DNA of 64,000 nucleotides from Pantoea agglomerans NBRC 102470 (GCF_001598475.1 NZ_BCZA01000010.1:81851-145850); one strand, 5' to 3'. Shown: positions 15,589-26,572, counted from the stretch's first letter. Notes: generated by a model from the sequence alone, not told the origin. Numbers and translations are program-made.

Positions 15589-18135
15589 ATGACAGAACAA
15601 CGCAACGCCGATCATTACCGCGCTGATGAGCACATTGATCCTTATATCTCGGTACAGGGTGCAAGAACACATAATCTCAAAGATGTTTCGCTGCGATTTC
15701 CCCGCAACGCCATGGTGGTGTTCACCGGGGTTTCAGGCTCCGGTAAATCGTCCCTCGCCTTTGATACCCTCTATGCGGAAGCCCAGCGCCGGTTTATCGA
15801 GTCGGTGTCGCCACATGCGCGTCGTCTGATCGATCAGGCTGCTGCACCGGATGTGGATAATATTGACGGACTTCCACCCGCGGTGGCGCTTCAGCAGAGC
15901 CGGGCTGGCGCGCAGGAGCGTTCAACGGTGGGCAGCCTCACCCGGATTTCTGTCACGCTGCGTCTGCTGTTTTCCCGTGCGGGCGTAAGGCCTGAAGGCG
16001 TTCCCTTTATGACCGCCGATTTTTTCTCGCCTAACAATCCTGAAGGTGCCTGTCCGCATTGCCAGGGACTGGGAAGAGTGCACACCGTTAAAACCGAGTC
16101 GATGGTGCCGGATAGCTCACTGAGCATCCGCCAGGGAGCTATCGCTTCCTGGCCCAGAGGCTGGCATAACAAAAATCTGCGCAGCATCCTTGAGACGCTC
16201 GGCTACGATGTTGATGCGCCCTGGAATACGCTTTCAGCCCGTGATCAGCAGTGGATACTGCTGACTGACGAACAGCCATCGGTGCCAATTTTTGTCGGTC
16301 TGAATGCTGAGCAGCGCGAAAACGCGCTGGCGGCGGGCGAAGAGCCGGCTTATACCGGCACGTACACCAGTGCAGCAAAAATCGTGCTGCAGAGTTATTC
16401 GGGTGGCAGCGAGACGACGAAGAAACGGCTGGCGCGCTTTGTGACGGTCACTCCCTGTTCTGAATGCCACGGTAAAAGGCTAAACCGGGATGCGCTGTCC
16501 GTGACCTTTGCCGGGCATGACATTGCCAGCCTGAGTGAGCTGTCGGTCTCAAAGCTCGCTGAACTGCTGAAGCCTTATGCGCGTGGCGCATCACCGGACC
16601 TGCCGGCAGAGGCGGCACTGCGTGAGGCGGTCATCCGGATGGCGTCGGATATCTGTATGCGGCTTGAGCAGCTGGAAACGCTGGGTCTGGGTCATCTGGC
16701 GCCGGGACGCCGTACCACCGTACTCTCATCCGGCGAGCTACAGCGCGTGCGTCTGGCCACCCAGCTGATATCGCGGCTGTTTGGCGTGCTTTATGTGCTG
16801 GATGAGCCGTCAGCCGGACTGCATCCCGATGATGTCAAATCGCTGCTCGCATCCCTGAAGAACCTGGTGCGTGCCGGTAATTCTCTGGTGGTCGTCGAAC
16901 ATAATATTGACCTCATCGCCGAGGCAGACTGGCTCATTGAGGTCGGCCCCGGTCCGGGAACGCATGGCGGTGAGATCGTTTATAACGGCGAACCAGCAGG
17001 GCTTGAAGAAGTCAGTGCGTCACCCACCTCGGCCTATCTTTTCTCACGAAGCTATACCGGGCTGCGCCAGCGCCGGCCTGCAGAGAGCTGGCTCTGCTTT
17101 GAACAGGTCTATTGCAACAATATTGCCGGAGTGGATATCGCCATCCCTCTGGGGAGAATGACGGCCGTCACCGGCGTGTCCGGCTCCGGAAAATCGACGT
17201 TGCTGAATCGCGTGCTTCCGGAAATGCTCGGACGTTTTGACAAAACGCCTGACATCGAGGAGGGTGAGGAAGAGGATCTGGTGCCGGACGTTAAGGGTCA
17301 GGTTGTCAGCGGAAGTGACGCCATCGGCCGGTTGGTCAGAATCGATCAGCGTCCTATCGGCCGGACGCCACGCTCGAATCTGGCCACTTACACCGGATTT
17401 TTCGACATTGTCCGCAGGCTGTTTGCAGACACCGACGCGGCGAAAGCCAAAGGCTTCAGCGCCAGCCGGTTTTCCTTCAATCTGCCAGCCGGACGCTGTC
17501 CTGCCTGTGAAGGGCAGGGACAGATTTCGATTGAGCTGCTCTTCATGCCGAGCGCTACCGCAACCTGTTCCGTCTGCGCGGGAAGCCGTTATAACCCCGA
17601 AACGCTGGAGGTGAAATGGAACAACCTGACGATAGCGGATGTGCTTGATCTGACCGTGGACGACGCCACTAAGGTGTTTCATGGACATGACGGGATCCAG
17701 CGTTCGCTTAAGGCACTGACGTCGCTGGGGCTGGGATATCTGACCCTGGGTCAGCCCGCCACTGAACTGTCGGGCGGCGAGTGCCAGCGTATCAAGCTTG
17801 CCTGGGAGCTGCAGCGGGTCCAGCGTACGCCCACGCTTTATCTGCTTGATGAACCTTCAACAGGATTGCACCCGTCTGACATGGATAAGCTGCTGGTAGT
17901 GCTGGATGAACTGGTAAAGCGTGGTCATACCGTAATTATGGCGGAACACAACATGCGCATAGTGGCAGAGGCGGACTGGGTGATTGATCTGGGTCCCGGC
18001 TCGGGTCTTAAAGGAGGAAGGGTTGTCTCCTCCGGCTCACCGGAAGAGGTCAGCGCATCTGAAGAGAGTCTGACTGCGCCCTGGCTTTCCGCACAGCTGA
18101 AAAAGAGGGCGGGCGATCCGGATTGCGGTGGATGA
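15589..18135 (+). CDS. UvrA-like ABC ATPase (short UvrA paralogue)
   Basis: A tandem ABC ATPase of the UvrA family, 848 residues instead of about 940 for UvrA. Walker A motifs GVSGSGKSS (47-55) and GVSGSGKST (about 527) are present, with signature motifs LSSGELQR and LSGGECQR and two LDEPS.GLHP Walker B regions. Zinc-type cysteine pairs are seen at CPHCQG (155-158), CSECHG, CPACEG and CSVCAG. The shortened region after the first Walker A suggests loss of the UvrB-interaction domain. Relatives of this class (UvrA2, DrrC) are linked to tolerance of DNA-intercalating drugs. The start has an AGGGAAA site. It is monocistronic. Confidence 0.9.
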   Translation: MTEQRNADHYRADEHIDPYISVQGARTHNLKDVSLRFPRNAMVVFTGVSGSGKSSLAFDTLYAEAQRRFIESVSPHARRLIDQAAAPDVDNIDGLPPAVALQQSRAGAQERSTVGSLTRISVTLRLLFSRAGVRPEGVPFMTADFFSPNNPEGACPHCQGLGRVHTVKTESMVPDSSLSIRQGAIASWPRGWHNKNLRSILETLGYDVDAPWNTLSARDQQWILLTDEQPSVPIFVGLNAEQRENALAAGEEPAYTGTYTSAAKIVLQSYSGGSETTKKRLARFVTVTPCSECHGKRLNRDALSVTFAGHDIASLSELSVSKLAELLKPYARGASPDLPAEAALREAVIRMASDICMRLEQLETLGLGHLAPGRRTTVLSSGELQRVRLATQLISRLFGVLYVLDEPSAGLHPDDVKSLLASLKNLVRAGNSLVVVEHNIDLIAEADWLIEVGPGPGTHGGEIVYNGEPAGLEEVSASPTSAYLFSRSYTGLRQRRPAESWLCFEQVYCNNIAGVDIAIPLGRMTAVTGVSGSGKSTLLNRVLPEMLGRFDKTPDIEEGEEEDLVPDVKGQVVSGSDAIGRLVRIDQRPIGRTPRSNLATYTGFFDIVRRLFADTDAAKAKGFSASRFSFNLPAGRCPACEGQGQISIELLFMPSATATCSVCAGSRYNPETLEVKWNNLTIADVLDLTVDDATKVFHGHDGIQRSLKALTSLGLGYLTLGQPATELSGGECQRIKLAWELQRVQRTPTLYLLDEPSTGLHPSDMDKLLVVLDELVKRGHTVIMAEHNMRIVAEADWVIDLGPGSGLKGGRVVSSGSPEEVSASEESLTAPWLSAQLKKRAGDPDCGG

Positions 18136-18163
18136 TTACGCCGCTGAAACTGGTGCATTGTAA

Positions 18164-18189
18164 GGGCTCAGGCGCAAGCTCCTGAGCCC
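18164..18189. terminator. Hairpin between convergent genes
   Basis: A 9-bp stem, GGGCTCAGG with CCTGAGCCC and an 8-nt loop, between the converging UvrA-like and yoeB genes. It has no long U-tract on either strand. It is a likely bidirectional terminator. Confidence 0.6.
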
Positions 18190-18190
18190 G

Positions 18191-18445
18191 TCAGTAATGA
18201 TAACGGCATGAGGCAATCAATAGAGCATCCCCGCTGACAGCGTACACCAGCCGATGTTCTGCCGTGATTCTGCGTGACCAGAAACCTGCAAGATTATGCT
18301 TTAACGGCTCGGGTTTTCCTTTGCCTTCAAAAGGCGTCCTGCTGGCATCTTTGAGCAGCTCGTTTATCTTTTTAACGGTTTTTTTATCGGCATCCTGCCA
18401 GTAGAGATAATCTTCCCAGGCTTCTGCGGACCAGGTTAGTTTCAC
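18191..18445 (-). CDS. yoeB: YoeB toxin, ribosome-dependent mRNA endonuclease
   Basis: Toxin of the YefM-YoeB type II system. It binds the ribosomal A site and cleaves mRNA. The length (84 aa) equals E. coli YoeB, and the catalytic residues are in place: E46, R65, H83 and Y84, within [17 protein letters not shown] and CRYHY. The core GFWSRRI is also conserved. It overlaps yefM by four bases (ATGA), so it is translated after the antitoxin. The toxin looks intact and is presumably held inactive in the YefM complex. Confidence 0.96.
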   Translation of the reverse strand: MKLTWSAEAWEDYLYWQDADKKTVKKINELLKDASRTPFEGKGKPEPLKHNLAGFWSRRITAEHRLVYAVSGDALLIASCRYHY

Positions 18446-18693
18446 TCAATAATATCCCTGTCAGTCCCGTTACCGCTTTGCAGGCTTTCGATAGAATCCA
18501 TCAACCTGCGCGCATTTTTAGGTGACCGCAGCAGGTATGCCGTCTCTTCCAGTGAGTTATATTCCTCAAGCGACATCAGCACGCAGGATTCACCGTTCTG
18601 GCGAGTGATCAATACCGGCGCTTTATCTTCAACTGTCTGAACCATAGTGGCAGACAGATTCTGTCGGGCTTCGCTGTAACTGATTGCTCTCAT
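18442..18693 (-). CDS. yefM: YefM antitoxin and autorepressor
   Basis: An 83-residue antitoxin, the same length as in E. coli. The start at 18693 ([17 protein letters not shown]) has GGAGGT at ideal spacing. A longer frame to 18816 is not supported. The N-terminal part is the Phd/YefM DNA-binding fold. The C-terminal part ([12 protein letters not shown] and on to the end) wraps and neutralises YoeB. It should repress its own promoter with YoeB as co-repressor, through the palindrome at 18719-18734. Confidence 0.95.
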   Translation of the reverse strand: MRAISYSEARQNLSATMVQTVEDKAPVLITRQNGESCVLMSLEEYNSLEETAYLLRSPKNARRLMDSIESLQSGNGTDRDIIE

Positions 18694-18718
18694 AGTACCT
18701 CCGTAGTAAGTAATACAA

Positions 18719-18734
18719 ATCATTGTACAATGAT
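18719..18734. promoter_or_regulatory. yefM-yoeB operator palindrome
   Basis: ATCATTGTACAATGAT, a perfect 16-bp palindrome centred on TGTACA, 26 bases before the yefM start. In E. coli the YefM-YoeB complex binds repeats with the TGTACA core. A weaker half-site (TTTGTATTA on the minus strand) lies next to it towards the gene. Confidence 0.8.
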
Positions 18735-18877
18735 AAGCTATGACAAGGAAGCTTAAGTGAGAAGACTGGATATGAAATCGCGAAAGCGACAAAGTAACAG
18801 GCGCCTGACAAACCATAACCCTGAGTTTTCATCCGGTCACCATGCTGCTCGAATCAGTGAATACGGGTATTTTCTCA

Positions 18878-19717
18878 TCAGCGCAGCGGCGCATTAACCT
18901 GTAACGCATCCAGCTCACGGGCGTCGTGACTGCAAAAAAAGGTGATTTCGCCGCCGCGCTGGCAGGAGAGCTCACGCAGTCGCTGCTGATTGTGTCGTCT
19001 GGCCACGTTATCCATGCCCATCATCCACTGGTAAAAGCGCAGTCCCGGCGTGCAGTGTCGCGTCTGCTGCCGCATTTCGCCGCGGTAAAACCAGGCATCG
19101 CCGCCGTGCAGCAGCCAGCCATCGGGTTGCTGAATCGCGATACCCGCGTGACCCGGCGTATGGCCCGCCGGCGGCACCAGCAAAATCTCCGGCGGTAAGT
19201 CACGCAGGCGATTAACCGCCTCAAAACCAAACCACTTTTCTCCCTGCGGCTGATAGGTCTCCCAGTTGCTGATCCCACCCCATTGTCCGGGCCGGTAACG
19301 TTCCCGTGACAGCCAGCTATGGCGCTGATGCGCAGTATCAACCTCCTGCTGCAACAGATGGATTCGCGCCTGCGGAAAATCGGTCAGTCCGCCAGCATGA
19401 TCAAAGTCGAGATGGGTCAGAATAATATGCCGCACATCCTCAGCCCGGAAACCCAGTGACGTAAACTGTGACAGTGCGGTCAGTTCATCGCGGCGCTGAA
19501 TATTGTTTAATGCGCGGAAAAAGCCGGACAGGCGGCTGCCGGGCGCATGGATATCCTGACGACCAAAGCCGGTATCCACCAGCACCAGCCCGTCGCGATC
19601 CGTCTCAATCAACAGACAGTGACAGACCAGATGTGCTTTCAGGCCTTTACTGAATCCATCATAGAACGCGCCGCCCAGCGGACACATACAGCCACAGTTA
19701 AGGTGGTGAATTTTCAT
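18878..19717 (-). CDS. Metallo-beta-lactamase-fold hydrolase, lactonase-like
   Basis: A 279-residue zinc hydrolase. Metal ligands are visible in THLDFDHAGG (101-110, H-x-D-x-D-H), in HTPGHAG and in GGDAWFY, with a late FFCSHD. The overall pattern resembles the N-acyl-homoserine lactonase subgroup, but also many uncharacterised family members. The start at 19717 has GGAGG at proper distance. The longer frame to 19960 contains unrelated sequence and no ribosome binding site. There is no signal peptide, so it is cytosolic. It is transcribed alone, downstream of the citrate transporter on the same strand. Confidence 0.8.
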   Translation of the reverse strand: MKIHHLNCGCMCPLGGAFYDGFSKGLKAHLVCHCLLIETDRDGLVLVDTGFGRQDIHAPGSRLSGFFRALNNIQRRDELTALSQFTSLGFRAEDVRHIILTHLDFDHAGGLTDFPQARIHLLQQEVDTAHQRHSWLSRERYRPGQWGGISNWETYQPQGEKWFGFEAVNRLRDLPPEILLVPPAGHTPGHAGIAIQQPDGWLLHGGDAWFYRGEMRQQTRHCTPGLRFYQWMMGMDNVARRHNQQRLRELSCQRGGEITFFCSHDARELDALQVNAPLR

Positions 19718-19884
19718 CGGGCCTCCATAGGGGCAATGGGGATATCTCTGAGAGGCTACGGCCTGTCCGGCGCGTAGCACATCAGCCTGGCTATAGAGTG
19801 TAGAGAGGGATGACGCAGTAGGCGGAGCGGTGAAGCGGATAACCGGGAAAAATTGCCGGTTATCCGCCAGAAAGCAGAGGATTA

Positions 19885-21198
19885 TCAGGTGTGGAACAGC
19901 GGGAAAGCACCGGTCAGCAGACCGCCCGCCATCAGCACCAGACTGACCAGAATCCCCCACTTAATTGCAAAGCGCTGGTGGTCGCCGATGTCGACTTTCG
20001 CCAGACCCACCAGCAGGTAGACTGACGGCACCAGCGGACTCAGCAGGTGGAATGGCTGGCCGACAATAGAAGCGCGGGCAATCTCTTCTGCGGTAATGCC
20101 GTAGCTGGCCGCCGTCTGGGCGATAACCGGCAGAATGCCGAAGTAAAAGGCATCATTCGACATAAAGAAGGTAAACGGCAGACTGACCAACGCGGTGAAC
20201 ACCGCCAGGAAAGGGCCGAAACTGGGCGGGATCACAGCCAGCAGACTCTTCGCCATGGCGTCAACCATGCCGGTGCCGGAGAGGATGCCGGTGAAAATAC
20301 CGGCGGCAAAAATTAATGCGGTCACCGCCAGCACGTTACCGGCATGGGAGCTGATGCGGGCTTTCTGCTCCTCCAGCGTGGGATAGTTGAGCATCACCGC
20401 AATCGCAAACGCCAGCATAAACAGGATCTGAATCGGCATTAAACCAATCACCAGCAGCACCAGCAGCACGGTGGTCAGGATGAAGTTAGGCCAGAACATT
20501 TTCGGACGGCGATTGGCTGCGCACTCTTCGGCATCGCCCAGCCCCAGCTCAATGTTGTCGAGATGGTGATCTTTCATGGTCATCACGCCAAGGCGCTTAC
20601 GCTCACGCAGGCCAAACAGCACCGCCATCGCCACCAGGCTGGCACAGGCCAGCAGCATGGCTGGCAGCATCGGAATAAAGATATCAAGGGCGTCAATGCG
20701 CAGTGCCGCCGCGGCACGGGCTGTCGGACCTCCCCAGGGTGAGAGGTTCATGATGCCGCTGGCAAGGTTCACCAGACAGGTCATCATCAGCACGTTCATG
20801 CCCAGCCGGTGATAGAGCGGCAGGAATGCGGCAATGGCGATCATGTAAGTGGTAGAGCTGTCACCATCCAGCGAAACCAGCAGCGTTAGTACCGCCGTTC
20901 CGACCAGCACTTTCAGTGGGTCACCGCGCACCATCCGAAGAATAAAGCGCACCAGTGGGTCAAACAATCCGGCATCGATCATCAGACCGAAATAGAGAAT
21001 GGAGAAGGTCAGCATCACGCCGGTAGGGGCCAGCTTTTTGACGCCGTCCAACATCATGGCACCCAGGCCTGCGTAAAAACCGCCAATCAGCGCAAATATG
21101 GTTGGTATCAGGATCAGCGCAATCAAGGCTGACATGCGTTTGGTCATGATCAGATACATGAAGCAAACAACCATGGAAAAACCCAGTATCGTCAGCAA
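19885..21198 (-). CDS. CitMHS-family citrate:cation symporter
   Basis: An inner-membrane secondary transporter of 437 residues with about 12 hydrophobic segments. It matches the CitMHS family: VSLDGDSSTTYMIAIAAFLP, NLSPWGGPTARAAAAL and FTFFMSNDAFYFGILPV are typical. Family members import citrate, sometimes as a divalent-metal complex, with protons. No citrate-lyase or two-component genes lie next to it, so the substrate citrate is inferred from family only. A candidate CRP site is at 21408. Confidence 0.88.
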   Translation of the reverse strand: MLTILGFSMVVCFMYLIMTKRMSALIALILIPTIFALIGGFYAGLGAMMLDGVKKLAPTGVMLTFSILYFGLMIDAGLFDPLVRFILRMVRGDPLKVLVGTAVLTLLVSLDGDSSTTYMIAIAAFLPLYHRLGMNVLMMTCLVNLASGIMNLSPWGGPTARAAAALRIDALDIFIPMLPAMLLACASLVAMAVLFGLRERKRLGVMTMKDHHLDNIELGLGDAEECAANRRPKMFWPNFILTTVLLVLLVIGLMPIQILFMLAFAIAVMLNYPTLEEQKARISSHAGNVLAVTALIFAAGIFTGILSGTGMVDAMAKSLLAVIPPSFGPFLAVFTALVSLPFTFFMSNDAFYFGILPVIAQTAASYGITAEEIARASIVGQPFHLLSPLVPSVYLLVGLAKVDIGDHQRFAIKWGILVSLVLMAGGLLTGAFPLFHT

Positions 21199-21407
21199 AT
21201 TAACAGCCCTCGCAATGGCGGAAAAGTAATGAAAAAGTTACATATCGACAGGAAAATTCAGGTAATTACTTAGCGTGGTAATGATTAACCTGTTGTTTTA
21301 ATTAACCCTGCATTCAAAGATGATAATAAATAGTTGTCAGTATTTAGCATTTCTTTAACAAAGAAGGGTGATCATGATCATCTTTAAACGGTTCTTAAAC
21401 GAGATTG

Positions 21408-21423
21408 TGTGACTGAGATCAAA
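21408..21423. promoter_or_regulatory. Candidate CRP site upstream of citrate transporter
   Basis: TGTGACTGAGATCAAA matches TGTGA-N6-TCACA at all but one key position. It lies about 210 bp before the transporter start, in a 340-base gene-free gap. A 12-bp palindrome, TGATCATGATCA, is at 21369-21380 in the same gap. Catabolite control of citrate uptake would be expected. Confidence 0.4.
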
Positions 21424-21502
21424 GGGTGTCGAAGTGTAACCGGGGTTTCGGGCCAGCTGGGGGCTGAATCAGGCGGGTAGTAGAGTGGTGGAGAAACAGG
21501 GT

Positions 21503-21532
21503 AACCGGCTGAGCCTTGATGCTCAGCCAGTT
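21503..21532 (-). terminator. Terminator hairpin after the flagellin gene
   Basis: GGCTGAGC pairs with GCTCAGCC around a 6-nt loop, and the stem extends through AAC/GTT with one mismatch. It begins a few bases after the flagellin stop codon on the minus strand. The U-tract is weak. Confidence 0.6.
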
Positions 21533-21539
21533 AACGTTA

Positions 21540-22991
21540 TTAGCTGCCTAACAGCTGAATAATCATCTCAGGGGTTTTATTCGCCATTTTGCTGACGGCC
21601 GTCTGACCCTGCTGAATAATCTGGCTACGTGCCAGCTGGCTTGCTTCTTCAGCATAGTCCGCATCCTGTATGCGGCTGCGAGCCGCTGAGGTATCCACAC
21701 CCTGCTGCGATAACACATTACGGTTCGATTCGTAACGGTTGATCTTTGCGCCATAGGTCGACTGATAACCGCTGATCTTCTCGAGCGCGCTATCCAGTGC
21801 TTTCATGGTGGTTGAGATATCGCCCTCTGTAAGCAGCGTTGTGTTGTTCAGCCCCAGCGTTTTGGTATCCGATGGCGTTGCCGGAATAGTATCCGACTGA
21901 ATAGGCTGACCGTAATCGGCGCTGGTGACCACCTCCATAGGTTCGCTCTTCTTCGGCGGCGTTGCAGGCAGGCTTTTGGGTTCCGGCAGATTTCCCCAGG
22001 TCAGATTACCGGTGAAGGAACCATTGCCCACCACCACCACAATCAAATCCTCGCTGACGGTATCCAGCGTGATGCGCTCAAGCCGGTTACTGGTGATGGT
22101 GCCGTTGTTGAAATCGCCGCTGGCGACATCCTCATAGCGATCGCCGTCACCGCTGTAAGTGATGTTCATGCCGTTGTAGGTGCTGCTGTTACTGCCTGCC
22201 AGCGTCCAGCTCGGGCCGCCCTCCAGCAACTGCGAGCTGTCATAAGCCGCACCGCTGGCAAATCCGTTACTGCTGGTCAGCAGGCGACTATCCGCGGTAG
22301 CCGCATTAGTGATGCTTTTGCTGGCCCAGGTGTAATCAGGCGCACTGCCGTCCAGTGGTGTACCGACCAGGTGTTTACCGTCGCGGGTAAAGAGCTGGAG
22401 ATCGTCATCCATACCCAGTGAGTCGATGGTGATGCTTATCGCCGTCGAGCCTGCCGGGATATAGGCCAGCGGAATCACGCCCGAGGTGAAGGAGTAATTC
22501 TTGCCGGGCACCGGAAACTTCGTGTTGATAGGGTCAACGTTACCCAGTTTCGCAGGGGGAAGATCGGGATTATTAGTCGCCAGTGGATAGCGGCCAAAAA
22601 TCTCGGTGTGGTTTGCCACTTCATTGATGCCTGCCATAATCTGCTGATACTGGCCGTTGATGCTCTGTCGATCGGCGTCCGACAGCGTGCCGTTGGCTGC
22701 CTGGACCGACAGGGTGCGCGCCTGGATCAGCAGATCGACGATACTGCCAAGGCCGCCACTGGCGGTCTGGGAATAGCTGATGGCGTCATTGAGGCCACGC
22801 GCTACCACCGCATCGGCGTTGATATTGGCCGTCATGCGGTTGGCAATCGCCTGACCTGCCGCGTCATCTTTGGCACTGTTAATTCTCATCCCTGATGATA
22901 ACCGTTCAACCGTTCGTCCCAGAACAGAGTCAGTGCTGTACCGCGTTTTGTTCGTAATCGCGGCGGTTTCGTTATGGTTGATCGTTAACAT
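21540..22991 (-). CDS. Flagellin, solitary, with unusual central region
   Basis: A filament subunit of 483 residues. The N-terminal D0/D1 region is conserved (ERLSSGMRINSAKDDAAGQA near residue 30), as is the C-terminal one (YGAKINRYESNRNVLSQQG and SRIQDADYAEEASQLARSQI). The middle (about 150-390) is not like common FliC domains. It has a beta-rich segment beginning GKNYSFTSG, with DSLGMDDDLQLF and LIVVVVGNGSF, resembling pre-peptidase C-terminal (PPC) domains. The start at 22991 fits the flagellin N-terminus; the frame extends to 23066 without support. A sigma-28 promoter lies directly upstream. No other flagellar gene is nearby. It may be a second, phase- or niche-specific flagellin. Confidence 0.88.
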   Translation of the reverse strand: MLTINHNETAAITNKTRYSTDSVLGRTVERLSSGMRINSAKDDAAGQAIANRMTANINADAVVARGLNDAISYSQTASGGLGSIVDLLIQARTLSVQAANGTLSDADRQSINGQYQQIMAGINEVANHTEIFGRYPLATNNPDLPPAKLGNVDPINTKFPVPGKNYSFTSGVIPLAYIPAGSTAISITIDSLGMDDDLQLFTRDGKHLVGTPLDGSAPDYTWASKSITNAATADSRLLTSSNGFASGAAYDSSQLLEGGPSWTLAGSNSSTYNGMNITYSGDGDRYEDVASGDFNNGTITSNRLERITLDTVSEDLIVVVVGNGSFTGNLTWGNLPEPKSLPATPPKKSEPMEVVTSADYGQPIQSDTIPATPSDTKTLGLNNTTLLTEGDISTTMKALDSALEKISGYQSTYGAKINRYESNRNVLSQQGVDTSAARSRIQDADYAEEASQLARSQIIQQGQTAVSKMANKTPEMIIQLLGS

Positions 22992-23023
22992 GGTCGCTTC
23001 GAACAGGGAGAGGAGTCTCTGTT

Positions 23024-23050
23024 TTATCGGCAGGGTGATAAGCAGCTTTA
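23024..23050 (-). promoter_or_regulatory. Sigma-28 (FliA) promoter of the flagellin gene
   Basis: On the minus strand TAAAGCTG, exactly 11 bases, then GCCGATAA. The -10 matches the FliA consensus fully and the -35 starts TAAAG as required. It lies 33 bp before the flagellin start codon. Confidence 0.88.
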
Positions 23051-23154
23051 ATCTCTGTGGCGACAAAAAGGCAGGAAATACGGGGGCAGACGGTCAAGAG
23101 GCTGATGGTTAACCGCTTTTCAGATAAAAAAAATTAACGGTTCAACCCGGTCAG

Positions 23155-23188
23155 GAAAAACGCCTGCCACGCGATGACGCAGCAGGCG
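23155..23188 (-). terminator. Rho-independent terminator of the bud operon
   Basis: On the minus strand CGCCTGC pairs with GCAGGCG, with a partly paired loop, and TTTTT follows at once. It begins 9 bases after the budC stop codon. Confidence 0.85.
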
Positions 23189-23196
23189 AACGAAGA

Positions 23197-23991
<795 letters not shown>

Positions 23992-25677
23992 TTAAAGAAG
24001 CTGGCTCAGATGCAGCTGACCCATCAGCAGCGGGTTGTCGGTGTAATCGACCGGCACCGCGACCACGGCGGGCCCCTGAACATCCATCGCTTTACGCAGC
24101 GTCGGCTCCAGCTCTGCCGCACTGGTCACCGCAAAGCCCGCTGCCCCAAACGCTTCGGCATAGGCTTTGAAATCGACCGGCCCAAAATTGACGCCCGAGA
24201 CGCGGTGATATTTTTTCTCTTCCTGCATCGCCACCATGTTGTAGGCGTTATCGACCCAGACGATGTGCAGAATGTTGGCTTTTAAGCGGACGGCAGTTTC
24301 CAGCTCCATGCTGGATTGCAGGAAACCACCATCGCCGGAAACTGAAACCACTTTGCGCTGCGGCTCGACCAGCCAGGCACCAATCGCCCACGGCAGGGCC
24401 ACACCCATCGTCTGCTGACCGTTGGAGATCATGATCTGACGGGCGCGGAAGCTGTAGAGATAGCGGGCGATCCAGATGTGGAAGCTGCCCATATCGACGG
24501 TAAGGCTGACGTCACTGTTAATGATGTCCTGCATGGCGCGCACAATGCGCAGCGGATGCAGAGCAAACTGATTGAGGCTGGCACCCTGCATCGCCAGCAA
24601 TTTGCGCTGCTGCTGACGATCCTCAAGGATGGTGGCGGCTTCCGGGGTCAGCTGGAGTGGGGCAGTGATGCGCGCGGCGAGTTTACGCACCGTGGCGGCG
24701 ATATCACCCACCAGTTCTGCGTCCGGCAGATAGCGGTTGTCGGTCTCAGCGGGTATTACGTCGATATGAATCAGGGTGGCGTTACCGCTGTTCCACATCG
24801 CCGGTTCATATTCCACCGGGCTGTAGCCGATGGTGACGATCAGGTCAGCCTGTTGCAGCAGCCTGTCGCCCGCCTGGTTGTTAAACAGCCCGACGCGCCC
24901 GGCGAAGCGTGAGAAGTGATCCTGTCTGACCGCTCCTGCTGCCTGATAGGTGCTGGTAACCGGAATGTGACTGCGTGTCAGCAGCTCATGAATCGCTTCG
25001 CTGTTCTCTGTCTGGCTCGCCATTAATCCCAACAGGATGACCGGATTTTTAGCCCCGGCGATAGCTTCGCTGACGGCGTCGATCATTGAGTCAGGTGCGG
25101 CGCCCAGTACAGGGCGGCCTTTGCTGCTCAACGCTTTGCCGGTAACCGGCTGATCGACAATATCCTGTGGCAGGCTGATAAAGGCACCGCCGCCCCGGCC
25201 ATGTTCGGCGTGGCGAAACGCATTCGACAGGCATTCAGAAAGTGCAGCGGGGTCGGTGACCTCAACCGCATATTTAGTGATTGGGCGAAACATTGAAACC
25301 GTGTCCATGCTCTGATGAACCTGCTTGGCGCTGTCGGAGCGCTTCACCTGACCGCCGATAGCCACCACCGGATCGCCTTCGCTGGTGGCGGTGGCCATGC
25401 CGGTGATCAGGTTGGAGCAGCCCGGCCCGGAGGTGACCAGCGCCACGCCCGCATTGCCGGTAAGGCGGCCCACTGCGGCGGCCATAAATGCAGCGTTAGC
25501 TTCGTGGCGAACCGGGATGGTCTGGATGGAGGAATCCAGCAGTGAGTCGAAGACTTTATCAATTTTTGCGCCAGGAATACCAAAGACGTGGCGGACGCCC
25601 TGTGCCTCAAGTTGCGCCACCACCAGGTCAGCGCCACAGGTCCAGAGTGTGGTATCGGTTGGAGTTTTCATCGTCAT
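23992..25677 (-). CDS. budB: Catabolic acetolactate synthase
   Basis: A thiamine-diphosphate enzyme that condenses two pyruvates to alpha-acetolactate. The 561-residue length fits the single-subunit, FAD-independent catabolic enzyme, which needs no regulatory subunit. Visible motifs are [14 protein letters not shown] near the N-terminus, the activating Glu in [11 protein letters not shown], and the cofactor motif [15 protein letters not shown] with [10 protein letters not shown]. It lies between budA (8 bases) and budC (18 bases). It diverts pyruvate to neutral products under acidic or oxygen-poor conditions. Confidence 0.95.
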   Translation of the reverse strand: MTMKTPTDTTLWTCGADLVVAQLEAQGVRHVFGIPGAKIDKVFDSLLDSSIQTIPVRHEANAAFMAAAVGRLTGNAGVALVTSGPGCSNLITGMATATSEGDPVVAIGGQVKRSDSAKQVHQSMDTVSMFRPITKYAVEVTDPAALSECLSNAFRHAEHGRGGGAFISLPQDIVDQPVTGKALSSKGRPVLGAAPDSMIDAVSEAIAGAKNPVILLGLMASQTENSEAIHELLTRSHIPVTSTYQAAGAVRQDHFSRFAGRVGLFNNQAGDRLLQQADLIVTIGYSPVEYEPAMWNSGNATLIHIDVIPAETDNRYLPDAELVGDIAATVRKLAARITAPLQLTPEAATILEDRQQQRKLLAMQGASLNQFALHPLRIVRAMQDIINSDVSLTVDMGSFHIWIARYLYSFRARQIMISNGQQTMGVALPWAIGAWLVEPQRKVVSVSGDGGFLQSSMELETAVRLKANILHIVWVDNAYNMVAMQEEKKYHRVSGVNFGPVDFKAYAEAFGAAGFAVTSAAELEPTLRKAMDVQGPAVVAVPVDYTDNPLLMGQLHLSQLL

Positions 25678-25685
25678 TCCTCTGA

Positions 25686-26468
25686 TTAGCTTTCTACCGC
25701 ACGAATCGCGGCGTCAAGATTGGCGGGGTTCAGGTCGGCATTGAGAAAATCGCTGTCCTGCGGCAAATCCACGACCAGCTTGCTGATGGCACCAAAGGTC
25801 AGGGTGCCCTGTTCCAGCGCATAATCGAGAATGTGGCCGCCGCCTTCGCGGTCGTCGGTAATAAAATGTTCGTGATAGCCCGCAACGTTAATGCCCTGCA
25901 TATATTGCGGTGTACGGAATCCGATCAGTTCGCCCGCGCGCTGGCTGAAGGCAAAGGTCGGCTGATCGCCCAGAACTTCCGGCATTGAGCGATAGGGACG
26001 ACACTGGCATGGCACGGTGCGGGTCTCGACGCGACTGAAACGACCGCTGATGCGCAGCGCGCAGAACTGGTTATCGGAGGTGATTTCGTTGTCGATCACC
26101 TGATGGATCGCCTCACGCGACATCGGCCGGTCAAATTCATACAGATGCTGCGGTTTAAAAAAGGTCATCACGGCGAACGGAGTTTTCTGCGCCGGATCGG
26201 CCGGGTGCGCGCTGCCGTCGGCGTGCAGCTGATAGACCTTGCTATCAAACGCGATCATTTCGCCATCCAGCCGGTTAAAGGTACCCAGGCCGAAATCCCC
26301 TTTACGCAGCAGGTCGGCAATACGGACATTGCCGTCGTAAACGCCGCTCAGCAGCGCACTCATTAAAGAGGTCTGATAGATAACGCTTTCTGGTGCATCC
26401 TGTGAAAGCGTCAGGACAGTATGTTTTAGTTGATCCTCACAGGAACAATCAGTTACACAATTGCTCAT
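25686..26468 (-). CDS. budA: Alpha-acetolactate decarboxylase
   Basis: Converts alpha-acetolactate to acetoin and CO2; a zinc enzyme. The metal-binding histidines are in [20 protein letters not shown] (about 190-210). The start at 26468 is preferred because GAGG is six bases before it; ATG 26480 has no ribosome binding site. That gives 260 residues, a normal length. A Cys-containing N-terminal stretch ([10 protein letters not shown]) precedes the fold. It is the first gene of the operon and diverges from its LysR regulator. Confidence 0.95.
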   Translation of the reverse strand: MSNCVTDCSCEDQLKHTVLTLSQDAPESVIYQTSLMSALLSGVYDGNVRIADLLRKGDFGLGTFNRLDGEMIAFDSKVYQLHADGSAHPADPAQKTPFAVMTFFKPQHLYEFDRPMSREAIHQVIDNEITSDNQFCALRISGRFSRVETRTVPCQCRPYRSMPEVLGDQPTFAFSQRAGELIGFRTPQYMQGINVAGYHEHFITDDREGGGHILDYALEQGTLTFGAISKLVVDLPQDSDFLNADLNPANLDAAIRAVES

Positions 26469-26572
26469 TTGATGCCTCATCGATTAACCGTTAAGCCGTG
26501 TTAACCTAATGGTGAACCGATTCAGTCGGTGGGTCCAATAGCGAAACCTGTTAACTTTGAGACGTTTTTGAT
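26469..26572. promoter_or_regulatory. budA-budR divergent control region
   Basis: About 100 bases containing several TTAACC/GGTTAA-type half sites, e.g. around 26482-26520, in the position expected for LysR-type binding upstream of both genes. No single motif is decisive. Confidence 0.4.

Noticed and set aside
18878..19960. Long form of the lactonase-like gene, overlapping the citrate transporter gene
   Set aside because: The N-terminal 81 residues read through the transporter's 3' end and intergenic DNA; the start at 19717 has GGAGG.
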